Source: Seleniivibrio woodruffii
GTDB lineage: Bacteria > Chrysiogenota > Deferribacteres > Deferribacterales > Geovibrionaceae
Direction: 5' to 3'
Length of the DNA stretch: 64,000 nt
NCBI RefSeq assembly: GCF_004339245.1
Contig: NZ_SMGG01000003.1
Coordinates: forward strand, 1 to 64,000
The notes under the pieces were generated by a model that worked only from the letters and a program-made list of their open reading frames with translations, did no database searches and was not told the DNA's origin. The stretch's first letter is position 1, and every line of letters begins with the position of its first letter. A program made the translations under genes and the position numbers. Positions 16,001 through 26,154 of the stretch are shown here, piece after piece.

Positions 16001-17460
16001 GCCCCCACACCGGAAAGATACTCTCCGTCTGCCTCAGTTCACGCACATGGGACATAATCTGTCCGGACGATTCCGTATATGAAACATATCTCGGCGGCAG
16101 AGGACTCTGCGGCTGGCTCCTTTCCAAATATTTCTACAACGATCCCATAATCTTCTGCACAGGGCCGCTGACCGGTTCCGGATATCAGACCACCGCCAGA
16201 TGTGCCGTTATGCATAAAGACACCATGACGGGAGGGCTTTTCCGTTCGGATTTCGGCGGAAAATTCGCAACCTCCCTTAAAAAGGCGGGATACGACGGTC
16301 TTCTGATAAAGGGTAAATCATCCGACGCTGTTCATCTGGTGATAGGCGAAACCGTATCGTTTGAGGAAAAAGCCCCCGAAGGCTTTTCCACCGTTAAGGC
16401 CGGAGCGAACAGGGATATCCTCTACTGCGGGATTATTGCAGACGGTTTTTTCAAAACCCACAGAGGTTCCACCGGAACCCTGATGCACTCAATGAATCTC
16501 CTGTCGGTGTCGGTAAAGACTGCCGATGAACCCGAAGCTCCGCACACGGGCGCATACGAGGACATCGAAAGACTTATAAATGCCTCTCCCTCCCTGACGG
16601 GCAGACTGGGCATCGGCCGTTTCGGAACTGCGGCCCTCTACGACCTAGCCCACGCAAGGGATCTTTTACCCAGCGGCTTTTTCGGACTGCCGAAGCCAGA
16701 CGCTAAACATAACGCAGGCGCATTCGGAGAGACGGAATCCGTCTCATGCGGTTCATGCACCATAGCCTGCCGCAAAAAGAAGAACGGACTGCGCATACCA
16801 GAATACGATGAAATGGCAATGCTGTTAAGCATCGGCGTACCGTTTGAAAAAATCACCGAAATTTACAATCACTGCCTGAACGAAGGCATCGACATGATAA
16901 CCGCCTGCCACTGCATCGCAGAGAGCGGCACAAAAATTCCTGCGGCAGAACTGCTGAAGAACCTGCCGAAAGAGTTCGGGCAGGGAATATCAAAGCTCTC
17001 CGTCAAAGGGGTTCCTCTGCCGTCGTTTGCTCCTCAGGGCGCACAGGGAACGGCACTGGGCTATGCGACCTCACCAAACGGAGCCGACTGGACAACCGCA
17101 ATGGCCATCACCCACGAAATTCTCAGAAAGCCTGTGCCCACCGACAGACACACAGCCATGGGCAAGGCTGTGATAAATGTTGCATACGAAAATGCCAAGG
17201 CGGCGGCGGATTCTCTGCCGGTCTGCCGATACGCTCTCTTCTCTGTCTCGCTGGAGGAGTTTGCGAAAACTCTGGACACCACAGCGGCACGTCTTTCGGA
17301 GTGCGGAAATACGATTTTCATGAACGAAACAGAGCTGATCCGCCGCATGGGTTTCACACCCGCGGACGACCGTCTGCCGGAAGGACTGCTTACCCCTCAG
17401 CAGCAGGCGGAGTTTGATGCGGAACTTAAAAAATATCACAGAATAAGGGGGATCTTATGA
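15997..17460 (+). CDS. divergent aldehyde:ferredoxin oxidoreductase-family protein
   Basis: A 487-aa member of the tungstopterin/molybdopterin aldehyde:ferredoxin oxidoreductase family, shorter than the usual ~600 aa. N-terminal signs are 'YLGGRGLCGWLL' and 'CTGPLTGSGYQTTARCAV', matching the family's 'GGRGL' and 'ATGPLTGT' regions. The [4Fe-4S] ligands are visible as CX2CX3C in 'SCGSCTIACRKK' and a fourth Cys in 'ADSLPVCRYALF'. Members oxidise aldehydes to acids and reduce ferredoxin. It overlaps mtnA by 4 nt, and the class II aldolase gene follows. That context suggests it oxidises the aldehyde released by the aldolase (acetaldehyde or methylthioacetaldehyde), which is inference. The moeA gene, for cofactor insertion, lies just beyond the aldolase on the opposite strand. 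Confidence 0.78.
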   Translation: MSPHTGKILSVCLSSRTWDIICPDDSVYETYLGGRGLCGWLLSKYFYNDPIIFCTGPLTGSGYQTTARCAVMHKDTMTGGLFRSDFGGKFATSLKKAGYDGLLIKGKSSDAVHLVIGETVSFEEKAPEGFSTVKAGANRDILYCGIIADGFFKTHRGSTGTLMHSMNLLSVSVKTADEPEAPHTGAYEDIERLINASPSLTGRLGIGRFGTAALYDLAHARDLLPSGFFGLPKPDAKHNAGAFGETESVSCGSCTIACRKKKNGLRIPEYDEMAMLLSIGVPFEKITEIYNHCLNEGIDMITACHCIAESGTKIPAAELLKNLPKEFGQGISKLSVKGVPLPSFAPQGAQGTALGYATSPNGADWTTAMAITHEILRKPVPTDRHTAMGKAVINVAYENAKAAADSLPVCRYALFSVSLEEFAKTLDTTAARLSECGNTIFMNETELIRRMGFTPADDRLPEGLLTPQQQAEFDAELKKYHRIRGIL

Positions 17461-17504
17461 TTTGCCCTCTTGAAACATATAACCTTTCTTTTCCCGATTC
17501 TGAA

Positions 17505-17587
17505 CCTCCCTTTGACAAAGGGAGGCAGGAGGGATTTACATTCGTTATTAAGAAAATCCACCCCAACCCTCCTTTGTTAAAGGAGGG
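17505..17587. repeat. interspersed palindromic repeat, double unit
   Basis: Two palindromes, CCTCCCTTTGACAAAGGGAGG (split here as CCTCCCTTTGA + CAAAGGGAGG, 17505-17525) and CCTCCTTTG-TTAAAGGAGG (17568-17586), flank outward-facing GGATTTACATT and AAATCCACCCC sequences. Related copies lie at 34796-34835 and 63848-63934. The end of this copy supplies the ribosome-binding site of the next gene. Confidence 0.7.
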
Positions 17588-17593
17588 AGAGAT

Positions 17594-18745
17594 ATGATGA
17601 ATCTCTTCCATAAATATCTGGGAAAACTGAAAAACCAGAAATTATCCGACAAAGCCTGTTACATCGTAACAGAAGATACGGTATCGGTTTACGGCTGTGA
17701 AGCAGATGCAGAGCTTTTAAGAGCCGCAGAGCTTCTGAAAACTCCCTGTCTGCTCTTTGTAAAGCCCTCAGAACCCTTTATGACAGCCCTGAACGAAGCG
17801 GCAAAGGGCGGAGAGTTCGCCCCGAACGATTCCGAGACCAGAACTTTTCTGCATACGGTACCTGTCATTGACGGGCTGAATGCTGACGAAATATCCAATG
17901 CTCTGAGGCGGCGAAAGGCTGTCTTTGTGCGAGAACGTGGAATAGTTACCTCGGCGGCGTTCGGAGCGGAACAGGCCTTCATATTCGCAAGCTCTGTGAT
18001 TTTCAGCGGATTCGTGAAGTATTTTGCTGATGCAGGCGAAGCCGCACTGCTCAAAAAACCTTACGACAGAGCACTTACAGCCTCACTGATAAAACAGTAC
18101 ATAGAAAAATTTCCTGCCCGATCTCTGCCGGAACTGAACAAAGATATTTTCCGCACCGACGGAACCATAATGAACGCAATGGTTCAGGCGGCGAAGGTCA
18201 CTGTGGATATGGGGCTGGTGGATTCATTTTTCGGAAATATATCGGCGTTCAGCGAAAATAACATTTATATAAGCCGCACGGGGAGCAGTCTGGACGAACT
18301 TGAGGGCGAAATAGACGTATGCCCCATGGACGAATCCTCATGCACAGGACTGACAGCATCCAGCGAACTTGCGTCACACCGCAGAATATACGAGCTGACC
18401 GGCAACAGGGTCATTCTGCATGCGCACCCACGCTTTTCGGTGATAATGTCCATGCTGTGCGCAGACGAATGCGAAAACAGAGGCAGATGCCACTATGCAT
18501 GCACAAAAAAAAGATTCATAGGGGATATGCCCGTTGTTGCGGGCGAGGTCGGCAACGGTCCCAGAGCAATGGTGAACACCCTGCCCCCTGAAATGAAAGA
18601 TAACGAACGTGTTACGGTATACGGACACGGCGTTTTCACCGTGTCCGCAGATGATTTCAACAAAGCTCTCAGGCTTCTCACCGAAGCGGAAGCGAAAGCA
18701 CTGGAGTTATATCAGCATCTTGCTTGCCAGCCACACGTCGACTAA
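17594..18745 (+). CDS. class II aldolase-family protein with N-terminal extension
   Basis: 383 aa. The C-terminal half (~residues 195-375) is a class II aldolase/adducin domain. It has the substrate loop 'GNISAF', 'SRTGSSLDEL', the acid/base Glu in 'TASSELASHRRIY', and zinc ligands in 'ILHAHPRF' and 'VYGHGVFT'. The first ~190 residues are an unrecognised domain ending in 'YIEKFPARSLPELNK'. By context (mtnA then AOR upstream) I infer cleavage of 5-deoxyribulose 1-phosphate or methylthioribulose 1-phosphate to DHAP plus an aldehyde. MtnB dehydratase belongs to the same fold and is the main alternative. The ATG at 17594 has GGAGG 7 nt upstream, provided by an interspersed repeat; a second ATG follows directly. 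Its 3' end overlaps moeA by 39 nt, tail to tail. Confidence 0.75.
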   Translation: MMNLFHKYLGKLKNQKLSDKACYIVTEDTVSVYGCEADAELLRAAELLKTPCLLFVKPSEPFMTALNEAAKGGEFAPNDSETRTFLHTVPVIDGLNADEISNALRRRKAVFVRERGIVTSAAFGAEQAFIFASSVIFSGFVKYFADAGEAALLKKPYDRALTASLIKQYIEKFPARSLPELNKDIFRTDGTIMNAMVQAAKVTVDMGLVDSFFGNISAFSENNIYISRTGSSLDELEGEIDVCPMDESSCTGLTASSELASHRRIYELTGNRVILHAHPRFSVIMSMLCADECENRGRCHYACTKKRFIGDMPVVAGEVGNGPRAMVNTLPPEMKDNERVTVYGHGVFTVSADDFNKALRLLTEAEAKALELYQHLACQPHVD

Positions 18746-19855
18746 TTCGCCTTCGTGCATCATCTCAGCCTCTTCGCTGATAACAGAAACACAGGGAAAA
18801 CCCACTCCGCCCTGATCGACGATTGCGTGTCCGTCTTCGCTGAATCTGAGCCATGTTCTGACAAGTTTTGAAAATCCTTTCTTTTTCTTCATGGTGAATC
18901 CGCTGACAGCCTTTATGCAGCCTGTCTTAAGACCGTGCCATTTACGGATGGCCTGCACCAGAAACACCTCGGAACAGGCTATCGCCGCCGCAGGTGAACC
19001 GGGGAACATGAAGAGGGGTCTTCCGCCCAGCAGTCCGAAACGGAATGTTTTTCCGGGGCCTATGCGCACTCCCTCAACGGGAATTTCGCCGCCTGCCTCA
19101 AGGACTGTGAGTTTCAGCAGGTCATATCTTGAGAAACCTGTTCCGCCGAAAGTTATGACCATATCACATTCCAGAGCGGCCTGTTTCATTGTTTTCGACA
19201 GCTCGCCCTCGTCGTCCGGCACAACGCCGAAATATTTCATATCAACATCAAAAATGCGCAGAAGACCGGCCATGTGATAGAAGTTGCTGTTCACTGTGCC
19301 GGGTTTCGTAAAGTCCTCTGTCAGCTCTGAGCCGGTGGAGATAACCCCAACCAGAGGAGCCTTTGCACAAGGCAGAGAGGGAATACGCATGCTTGCGAAT
19401 ATTTCCATCATTCTGATGTCCACACGCATGCCTTTACGGGCGATCACATCCCCTTTTCTTATATCGCTGCCCGCATGGGTGATATGCTTCTTTCTGTCCT
19501 CACCCTGATGGTAAGTGACGTTTTCACCGCTTCTGTGGGCATTTTCAAAGGGCACAACGAACTCTGTGTTCGAAGGAACCTTCGCACCTGTGGCAACACG
19601 GACGCATTCGCCCTTGCCCAGAGGTTTTTCATAGGAATCGGCCGCAGAGATCTCATTGACCACAAGACATGCGCCTTCGCTTCCCTGTCCGACAGCATAG
19701 CCGTCCATACGGGAAACATCCGCCTCGGGGTAGTCATGTTCCGCAACCACATCCGCCGCAAGCACCCGCCCGGCCGCAGCTATCAGGGGCACTTCTTCCG
19801 ACTTTGCGTCGGGGATCAAAGATATTATTGTTTTAAATGCTTCTTCAAGTTTCAT
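18707..19855 (-). CDS. moeA: molybdopterin molybdenumtransferase
   Basis: MoeA inserts molybdate (or tungstate) into adenylylated molybdopterin. The 382-aa protein shows 'VSRMDGYAV' (residues ~48-56), 'VATGAKVP', the pterin-binding 'TFGGTGFSRYDL' and the 'FMFPGSPAAA' loop typical of MoeA. The C-terminal domain IV is present. It is convergent with the aldolase gene, overlapping by 39 nt, and close to the AOR gene that would need its product. No clear Shine-Dalgarno precedes the ATG. Confidence 0.92.
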   Translation of the reverse strand: MKLEEAFKTIISLIPDAKSEEVPLIAAAGRVLAADVVAEHDYPEADVSRMDGYAVGQGSEGACLVVNEISAADSYEKPLGKGECVRVATGAKVPSNTEFVVPFENAHRSGENVTYHQGEDRKKHITHAGSDIRKGDVIARKGMRVDIRMMEIFASMRIPSLPCAKAPLVGVISTGSELTEDFTKPGTVNSNFYHMAGLLRIFDVDMKYFGVVPDDEGELSKTMKQAALECDMVITFGGTGFSRYDLLKLTVLEAGGEIPVEGVRIGPGKTFRFGLLGGRPLFMFPGSPAAAIACSEVFLVQAIRKWHGLKTGCIKAVSGFTMKKKKGFSKLVRTWLRFSEDGHAIVDQGGVGFPCVSVISEEAEMMHEGELVDVWLASKMLI

Positions 19856-19948
19856 AGATCAATAATAATACATTTTGCGGGATTATAAAAGAGAGTTAGG
19901 AATAAACCTGTATTTTTTTGCTCCCGTCATATAATATATACAGTAGCC

Positions 19949-21928
19949 ATGAACAGAATCGTTATATACAATTCAAAGGTCAACTTTTGTGATATATCCG
20001 ACCCCTTCTGCCGCATGGTTGCCGAATATGAGCAGATAAGCGGAACGCAAAAGCTCATAAACAGGCTTAAGGCAGGCGATGTCGATGCGGTGGTATTCGA
20101 TGCTGAAGGTACCGACGATGAATGTCTGGCCTATATAAAAAATCTCAACCTCTCCCCCGATGCACCAAAAACAGCCGTATATCTTTCCGGCAGTTCCGAC
20201 CTGCGGCGGTTCGCCGAAGCGGGCATAAACAATTTTTTCACCGACAGCTCAATGCACAGCGGAATCAAACAGCTGATAAAGGCCAAAAGCAGTAAATACG
20301 CTTCGCTTATGCACAGGGCGGTGGGACGGATGAAGGAACTGGCGGAGTGTGTGGAGCACGGCATAATAGTGTTCGATGCCGCCGGAAAGGTCTCTTTTGC
20401 AAACAACGCCGCAAAAGCCATTCTTGAATTGACCTCCGCAGACCTGAACAGCAGAACACTGAACGAAATATTTCTGATGCACCCCTACTCAAACTGCAAC
20501 GAAAGGTGCGACGAACAGCCCCACACCACCTGCAAAGGCAGGGAACTTATCCTGTCTTCAACGCTCACCGTGACCCGTGACAACGAAGACACCACAGGCA
20601 GCATTCTCATCTTCTACCCCGTCTCAGCAAGCTCCATAAACAGGCAAAAGGAACTGGAGCTTTTGAAATATCAGGAGCGGTATCACTCCACCCAGCAGAC
20701 TGCGGCATTCAGAAAGCAGATGCTGGTGATAAAGGATGAAGTTTCCGGAACCAAAGGCAGCAGGTTCTTTTTCGAGACCTATTTCAAGCCGCTGGATATC
20801 ATGAGCGGCGATATCTACGGAAACATGAACCTGAAGGACGGCCGCTACTTTTTATACATAATAGACGCAATGGGCAAAGGGCTGTCCGCATCGGTGACCG
20901 CTCTTCAGTCCAGTTCATTCATAAACCACGCAGTCGAACTCTCCATAATCAAGAATGACTTTGAGATGTCTAAAATGCTCAGTTCGTTTCTCCACTACAT
21001 CCGTGACAGACTGATGGAGGACGAAGCCCTGTGCGCAGTCTTTGCCATGATAGACACCAACACCGACACTATCTCCGTTTCCAGTTTCGGCATGCCGCCC
21101 ATTCTGGCCTGTATGAAGGACGGCACCGTGCAGAAACTCCGCACGCCGAACATGCCCATAATGCGGTTCATGGCGGTTAAGGAGGTAACGGATTTCAGCC
21201 TTAAAGACGTGGACAAGCTGCTGATATATTCCGACGGACTCACCGAATCTTTCACCCGTGACGGATCGCTCTACAACGAACGTCTGCCGGAAGCCTTCCG
21301 CAAAGCCGCTACAAAAAAACACCTCCTGAAAATGGTTAACTCAGATGTCACTCACAACGAGGATGACATCACCTTCTATTTCATAAGCAGCGAGCCTTCG
21401 GAAATAACAGCATCCGAAAGTTTCAGAGTCAGATCCAGCACAAGCCAGCTGAGTCTGGCCGCAGAAAAAATCAGTGCGTTTATGGAGGCTCAGCAGATTG
21501 ACCATTCAGAAATATCCACATTTGAGTTCGCAGTGAACGAGATGCTCATGAACGCTCTGGAACACGGAAGCCTCGGCATCAGTTTCAGGCAGAAACAGGA
21601 GCTTATCAGAAGCGGAATTTATGATGAGTTCATCGAGCAGCGCACAGAAGAGACCTCCGACTATTACAATAAGGAGATAAGCATCCTTTCGCACATTTCG
21701 GTGAATAAAGCCAGCGGCAACAGACTGCTTACGGTGGAGATAAGCGATACGGGCACGGGTTTCAACGTGCCGGAGATATTCAAGTTCAACAGTTTTGACG
21801 GGAACCTCTTCCGCATTGAAACGAAAGAGTACAACGGGCGTGGTATATTCATAACCGACAATCTGGTGGACGGTCTTTTCTACAGCGACACCGGAAACAC
21901 GGTTCACATCGTAAAGGTCATTGAATAG
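19949..21928 (+). CDS. SpoIIE-type serine phosphatase with PAS and anti-sigma-type ATPase domains
   Basis: 659 aa. Order: a receiver-like N-terminal region (~1-115) without the usual phospho-acceptor context; a PAS domain (~125-230) with a Cys-rich loop (CNERC..TTC); and a PP2C/SpoIIE phosphatase (~270-465) with metal motifs 'MSGDIYG', 'DAMGKGLSA', 'YSDGLTE' and 'EDDITFY'. A HATPase_c domain of the RsbW type (~485-659) follows, with N-box 'FAVNEMLMNALEHG', 'DTGTGF' and 'GRGIFITDNLVD'. Such fusions control sigma factors by partner switching in the cytosol. A TATAAT at 19930-19935 puts the start of transcription within ~8 nt of the ATG. The gene overlaps the kinase gene by 11 nt, tail to tail. 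Confidence 0.85.
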   Translation: MNRIVIYNSKVNFCDISDPFCRMVAEYEQISGTQKLINRLKAGDVDAVVFDAEGTDDECLAYIKNLNLSPDAPKTAVYLSGSSDLRRFAEAGINNFFTDSSMHSGIKQLIKAKSSKYASLMHRAVGRMKELAECVEHGIIVFDAAGKVSFANNAAKAILELTSADLNSRTLNEIFLMHPYSNCNERCDEQPHTTCKGRELILSSTLTVTRDNEDTTGSILIFYPVSASSINRQKELELLKYQERYHSTQQTAAFRKQMLVIKDEVSGTKGSRFFFETYFKPLDIMSGDIYGNMNLKDGRYFLYIIDAMGKGLSASVTALQSSSFINHAVELSIIKNDFEMSKMLSSFLHYIRDRLMEDEALCAVFAMIDTNTDTISVSSFGMPPILACMKDGTVQKLRTPNMPIMRFMAVKEVTDFSLKDVDKLLIYSDGLTESFTRDGSLYNERLPEAFRKAATKKHLLKMVNSDVTHNEDDITFYFISSEPSEITASESFRVRSSTSQLSLAAEKISAFMEAQQIDHSEISTFEFAVNEMLMNALEHGSLGISFRQKQELIRSGIYDEFIEQRTEETSDYYNKEISILSHISVNKASGNRLLTVEISDTGTGFNVPEIFKFNSFDGNLFRIETKEYNGRGIFITDNLVDGLFYSDTGNTVHIVKVIE

Positions 21929-23354
21929 TCGTACTGAAAACAGGCAGGTTCAGCTCAGCTGATGCGCCCTCGGCAGTGTTTCTAAGCTCAATATCCCCGT
22001 GCATATGCTCTTTTATGACTGCTCTGGCCATGAACAGCCCTATTCCGGCTCCCTTGCCCTCTTCCTTCGTTGTAAAGTAAGGCTCGAAAACCTTGTCCAT
22101 GATATCCCCTTTTATGCCCGTTCCGTTATCGGCAACAACAACCTTTATGCTTCCGTCGCTTCTGGCCGCTGTAACGGATATTTTTCCTCTGTATCTGGGA
22201 GTACCCACAGCCTTTTCGTTTATGGAATCGATGCAGTTGTATATCAGATTAAGAATAACGTGGCGGAACCTGTCCTGCTCGCCTTTGACATAAACATCCC
22301 TGTAGGAACAGTCAGGACAGGCAAGAACACTCGAACACATCTGGTCTCTTTTGCTGCATTTGCATAAAAAACGAGTGTCTATTCCAAGATAATTTATCTG
22401 CGCATGGAGAATGTTCATAACGTCGGTAAGCTCGGAGACTATGTTGAACTCTTTGCCTGGGCTGTCCGGAGCAAAGAAAAGCCGGAAATCGTCTATTATG
22501 CCGGACATGTTCTCTATTGTGGATGAGACAACACGGTTGTAGTCTTCAATATATTTATCGTTCAGCTCTCCTGCGGCGTATGAATCCTGCAGGTCGATGT
22601 TGTACAGAGCAAGAATGTTCAGCGGCTGACGCCACTGGTGGGCAATTGCGCTTAAAAGCTTGCTCATGTCCGCAACTTTTTTCTGATTCTCTATAAGATG
22701 CTCCTGCCTGTGACGTTTTTTCAGCTCCTCTTCAACCTTCTCTTTCAGTTCGTTGTGGATGTGGCGGATGTGGTTGTCCATAAGAACGTATGAGGTCATA
22801 TCCCTGCACATGACCAGAAACCTGTCCTCCGCAACCCTCACCGCATGGCAGGAAAGATAATATTCCGCACCGCATTTCTTAAGGAATTTAAGTGTAACGT
22901 CCAGCGCATCAGCTGTCAGCATTTTTGCCAGAGCGGAGTAGCCCTCTTTAACGCTGTCCTTGCTCCACATGTTCTGAATAAGCATCTTATGAAGTTCATC
23001 GGAGGTATATCCGGAGATGGATTCCATGGCGGGGTTCGACTCAACTATTTTTCCGGTTCTGTCGCAGACAATTATGGGGTCGGGCGAGTTGCTGATATAG
23101 GTCTTATATTTTCTGTCATGCTCCAGCGCCTTTTCCTCGACACTCTTCATCCGCTTCATGGTTCGCCATACGACAAAGGCGAAAAACAAAAAAAGCACAG
23201 ACGCAAGAGACCTTTCGGAAAACTCCCTCGCAAAATCGTTATGAGCGAATTTTGTGTCGGAGAGATAATCCAGAAAAATATACGCACAGGCAAAACCTGC
23301 CGACAACAGAAAGAAATGCAATCCGGACCTGTTTTTAAATAAATAATTATCCAT
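21918..23354 (-). CDS. membrane sensor histidine kinase with PAS domain
   Basis: 478 aa. Two transmembrane helices near the N-terminus (~12-30 and ~47-65) leave almost no periplasmic domain. A PAS domain spans ~80-200, followed by a coiled coil. The phospho-acceptor His is in 'SAIAHQWRQPLN', and the HATPase has 'LIYNCIDSINE', 'DNGTGI' and 'GAGIGLFMARAVI'. Between the H-box and N-box is a Cys-rich insertion (C-X-C, then further Cys, then CPDC), six cysteines within about 25 residues, which could bind metal or sense redox; this is inference. No response regulator is adjacent. It is convergent with the SpoIIE-type phosphatase gene. Confidence 0.87.
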   Translation of the reverse strand: MDNYLFKNRSGLHFFLLSAGFACAYIFLDYLSDTKFAHNDFAREFSERSLASVLFLFFAFVVWRTMKRMKSVEEKALEHDRKYKTYISNSPDPIIVCDRTGKIVESNPAMESISGYTSDELHKMLIQNMWSKDSVKEGYSALAKMLTADALDVTLKFLKKCGAEYYLSCHAVRVAEDRFLVMCRDMTSYVLMDNHIRHIHNELKEKVEEELKKRHRQEHLIENQKKVADMSKLLSAIAHQWRQPLNILALYNIDLQDSYAAGELNDKYIEDYNRVVSSTIENMSGIIDDFRLFFAPDSPGKEFNIVSELTDVMNILHAQINYLGIDTRFLCKCSKRDQMCSSVLACPDCSYRDVYVKGEQDRFRHVILNLIYNCIDSINEKAVGTPRYRGKISVTAARSDGSIKVVVADNGTGIKGDIMDKVFEPYFTTKEEGKGAGIGLFMARAVIKEHMHGDIELRNTAEGASAELNLPVFSTTIQ

Positions 23355-23631
23355 TCAATACCTGCTTATTAAAAGAGTATACACTATTTAATAGGATATT
23401 AAAAATAATTTTCCGCCTTTTTATATCCGTGAATCAATATTAAATCCGTGCACCGCAAAATATCGCTTCCTTCCACTCCGCACGGGTATATATTAGTTTA
23501 TGTTGCATAGCACTATCTGACAAAAAAATACGGACAGAGGATCAAAAAACTTTTGATTAATCTGCTAAATAAAGTTACATTATATATTATTAAAAGTTAC
23601 TAAGCGAAATAAATAGCATAGAGGATAGACA

Positions 23632-24672
23632 ATGGTTAAGACTTATAACTTAAATGTTCTTGCGCTCACACCGCTCATATCGCCGAACAACCTGAAACAG
23701 GTTTTTCCGCTCCCGGTGAAGGGCGCAGCGTTTGTTAAGGAATCCAGAGAGACCATACGGAATATTCTGCACGGAAGAGACAGCAGGCTTATGGTTGTTG
23801 TCGGCCCCTGCTCCATCCACGACACAAAGGCCGCTCTGGAATATGCGGACAGACTTAAAAAACTCTCGGACGAGCTTTCGGACAAACTCTTCATCATAAT
23901 GCGTGTTTACTTTGAAAAGCCCAGAACCACCGTGGGCTGGAAAGGCCTTATAAACGACCCCGACCTGAACGGCACGCACATGATATCCAAAGGCTTGGGC
24001 ATTGCGAGAAACCTGCTATGCACCATCACGGAGAAACAGCTCCCCATCGCATGCGAAATGCTCGACCCCATCACACCCCACTATCTTTCAGATATGATCA
24101 GCTGGGGAGCCATAGGCGCAAGAACGACAGAATCGCAGACTCACAGAGAGATGGCAAGCGGCCTGTCTTTCCCCGTAGGATTTAAGAACGGAACGGACGG
24201 CGGACTGAAAATAGCTACCGATGCGATGGCTTCTTCATGCAGACCCCACAGCTTCCTTGGAATAAACAACGACGGCGTAACCGCCATAGTTCAGACTGCA
24301 GGCAACCCCGACATCCACATTGTTCTCAGAGGCGGCAACAACTCGCCCAACTATTACAAAGAGAATATTGAAGAGACAGTGGAGCTTCTGAAAAAGGAGA
24401 AACTGCCGTCAGCCATCATGGTTGACTGTAGCCATGCCAACTCATACAAGGATCACGAAAAGCAGCCGATGGTTCTTGAAAGCATCGTAGCTCAGGTCAA
24501 GGCCGGACAGACTGATATCAAAGGGGTTATGATAGAAAGTAACCTTTTTGCCGGAAACCAGAACATTCCGGAGGACCTCTCATGCCTTAAATACGGCGTG
24601 TCGGTCACCGACAAATGTGTGGACTGGGAGACAACGGAAAGAATGCTGAGAGATGCACACTCAAAGTTATAA
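23632..24672 (+). CDS. 3-deoxy-7-phosphoheptulonate synthase (class I)
   Basis: Condenses PEP and erythrose 4-phosphate to DAHP, the entry step of the shikimate pathway. The 346 aa match the AroF/AroG/AroH group in length. Signatures include 'VVGPCSIHD' (residues ~59-67), 'MRVYFEKPRTTVGWKGLINDP', 'GARTTESQTHREMASGL' and 'DCSHANS', covering the PEP, E4P and metal sites. Feedback type (Phe, Tyr or Trp) cannot be told. The 277 nt upstream contain no gene. A strong terminator follows at 24675. Confidence 0.95.
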   Translation: MVKTYNLNVLALTPLISPNNLKQVFPLPVKGAAFVKESRETIRNILHGRDSRLMVVVGPCSIHDTKAALEYADRLKKLSDELSDKLFIIMRVYFEKPRTTVGWKGLINDPDLNGTHMISKGLGIARNLLCTITEKQLPIACEMLDPITPHYLSDMISWGAIGARTTESQTHREMASGLSFPVGFKNGTDGGLKIATDAMASSCRPHSFLGINNDGVTAIVQTAGNPDIHIVLRGGNNSPNYYKENIEETVELLKKEKLPSAIMVDCSHANSYKDHEKQPMVLESIVAQVKAGQTDIKGVMIESNLFAGNQNIPEDLSCLKYGVSVTDKCVDWETTERMLRDAHSKL

Positions 24673-24674
24673 AA

Positions 24675-24706
24675 AAGGGCGGCCAATCGGCCGCCCTTAT
24701 TGTTTT
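24675..24706 (+). terminator. terminator after DAHP synthase
   Basis: Perfect hairpin AAGGGCGGCC-AATC-GGCCGCCCTT (24675-24698) then ATTGTTTT. An A-run on the left side makes it usable from the opposite gdhA gene too. Confidence 0.88.
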
Positions 24707-24707
24707 G

Positions 24708-26066
<1,359 letters not shown>

Positions 26067-26070
26067 TTAT

Positions 26071-26110
26071 GTATGTAACAATTGTAATAAAACTTACAAT
26101 TAATACATAC
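26071..26110. promoter_or_regulatory. 40-bp double-dyad operator upstream of gdhA
   Basis: Symmetric arrangement GTATGT-4 nt-ATTGTAA-6 nt-TTACAAT-4 nt-ACATAC, beginning 17 nt before the gdhA ATG. A possible minus-strand promoter (TTGCAG at 26108-26113, TTTTAT 17 nt later) lies inside it, so a bound protein would block RNA polymerase. There is no T-run, and the AT-rich arms make it a poor terminator. Confidence 0.6.
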
Positions 26111-26154
26111 TGCAAAAAATTCCGTTTGAACATAGGAAAATTACATCAAAAACC

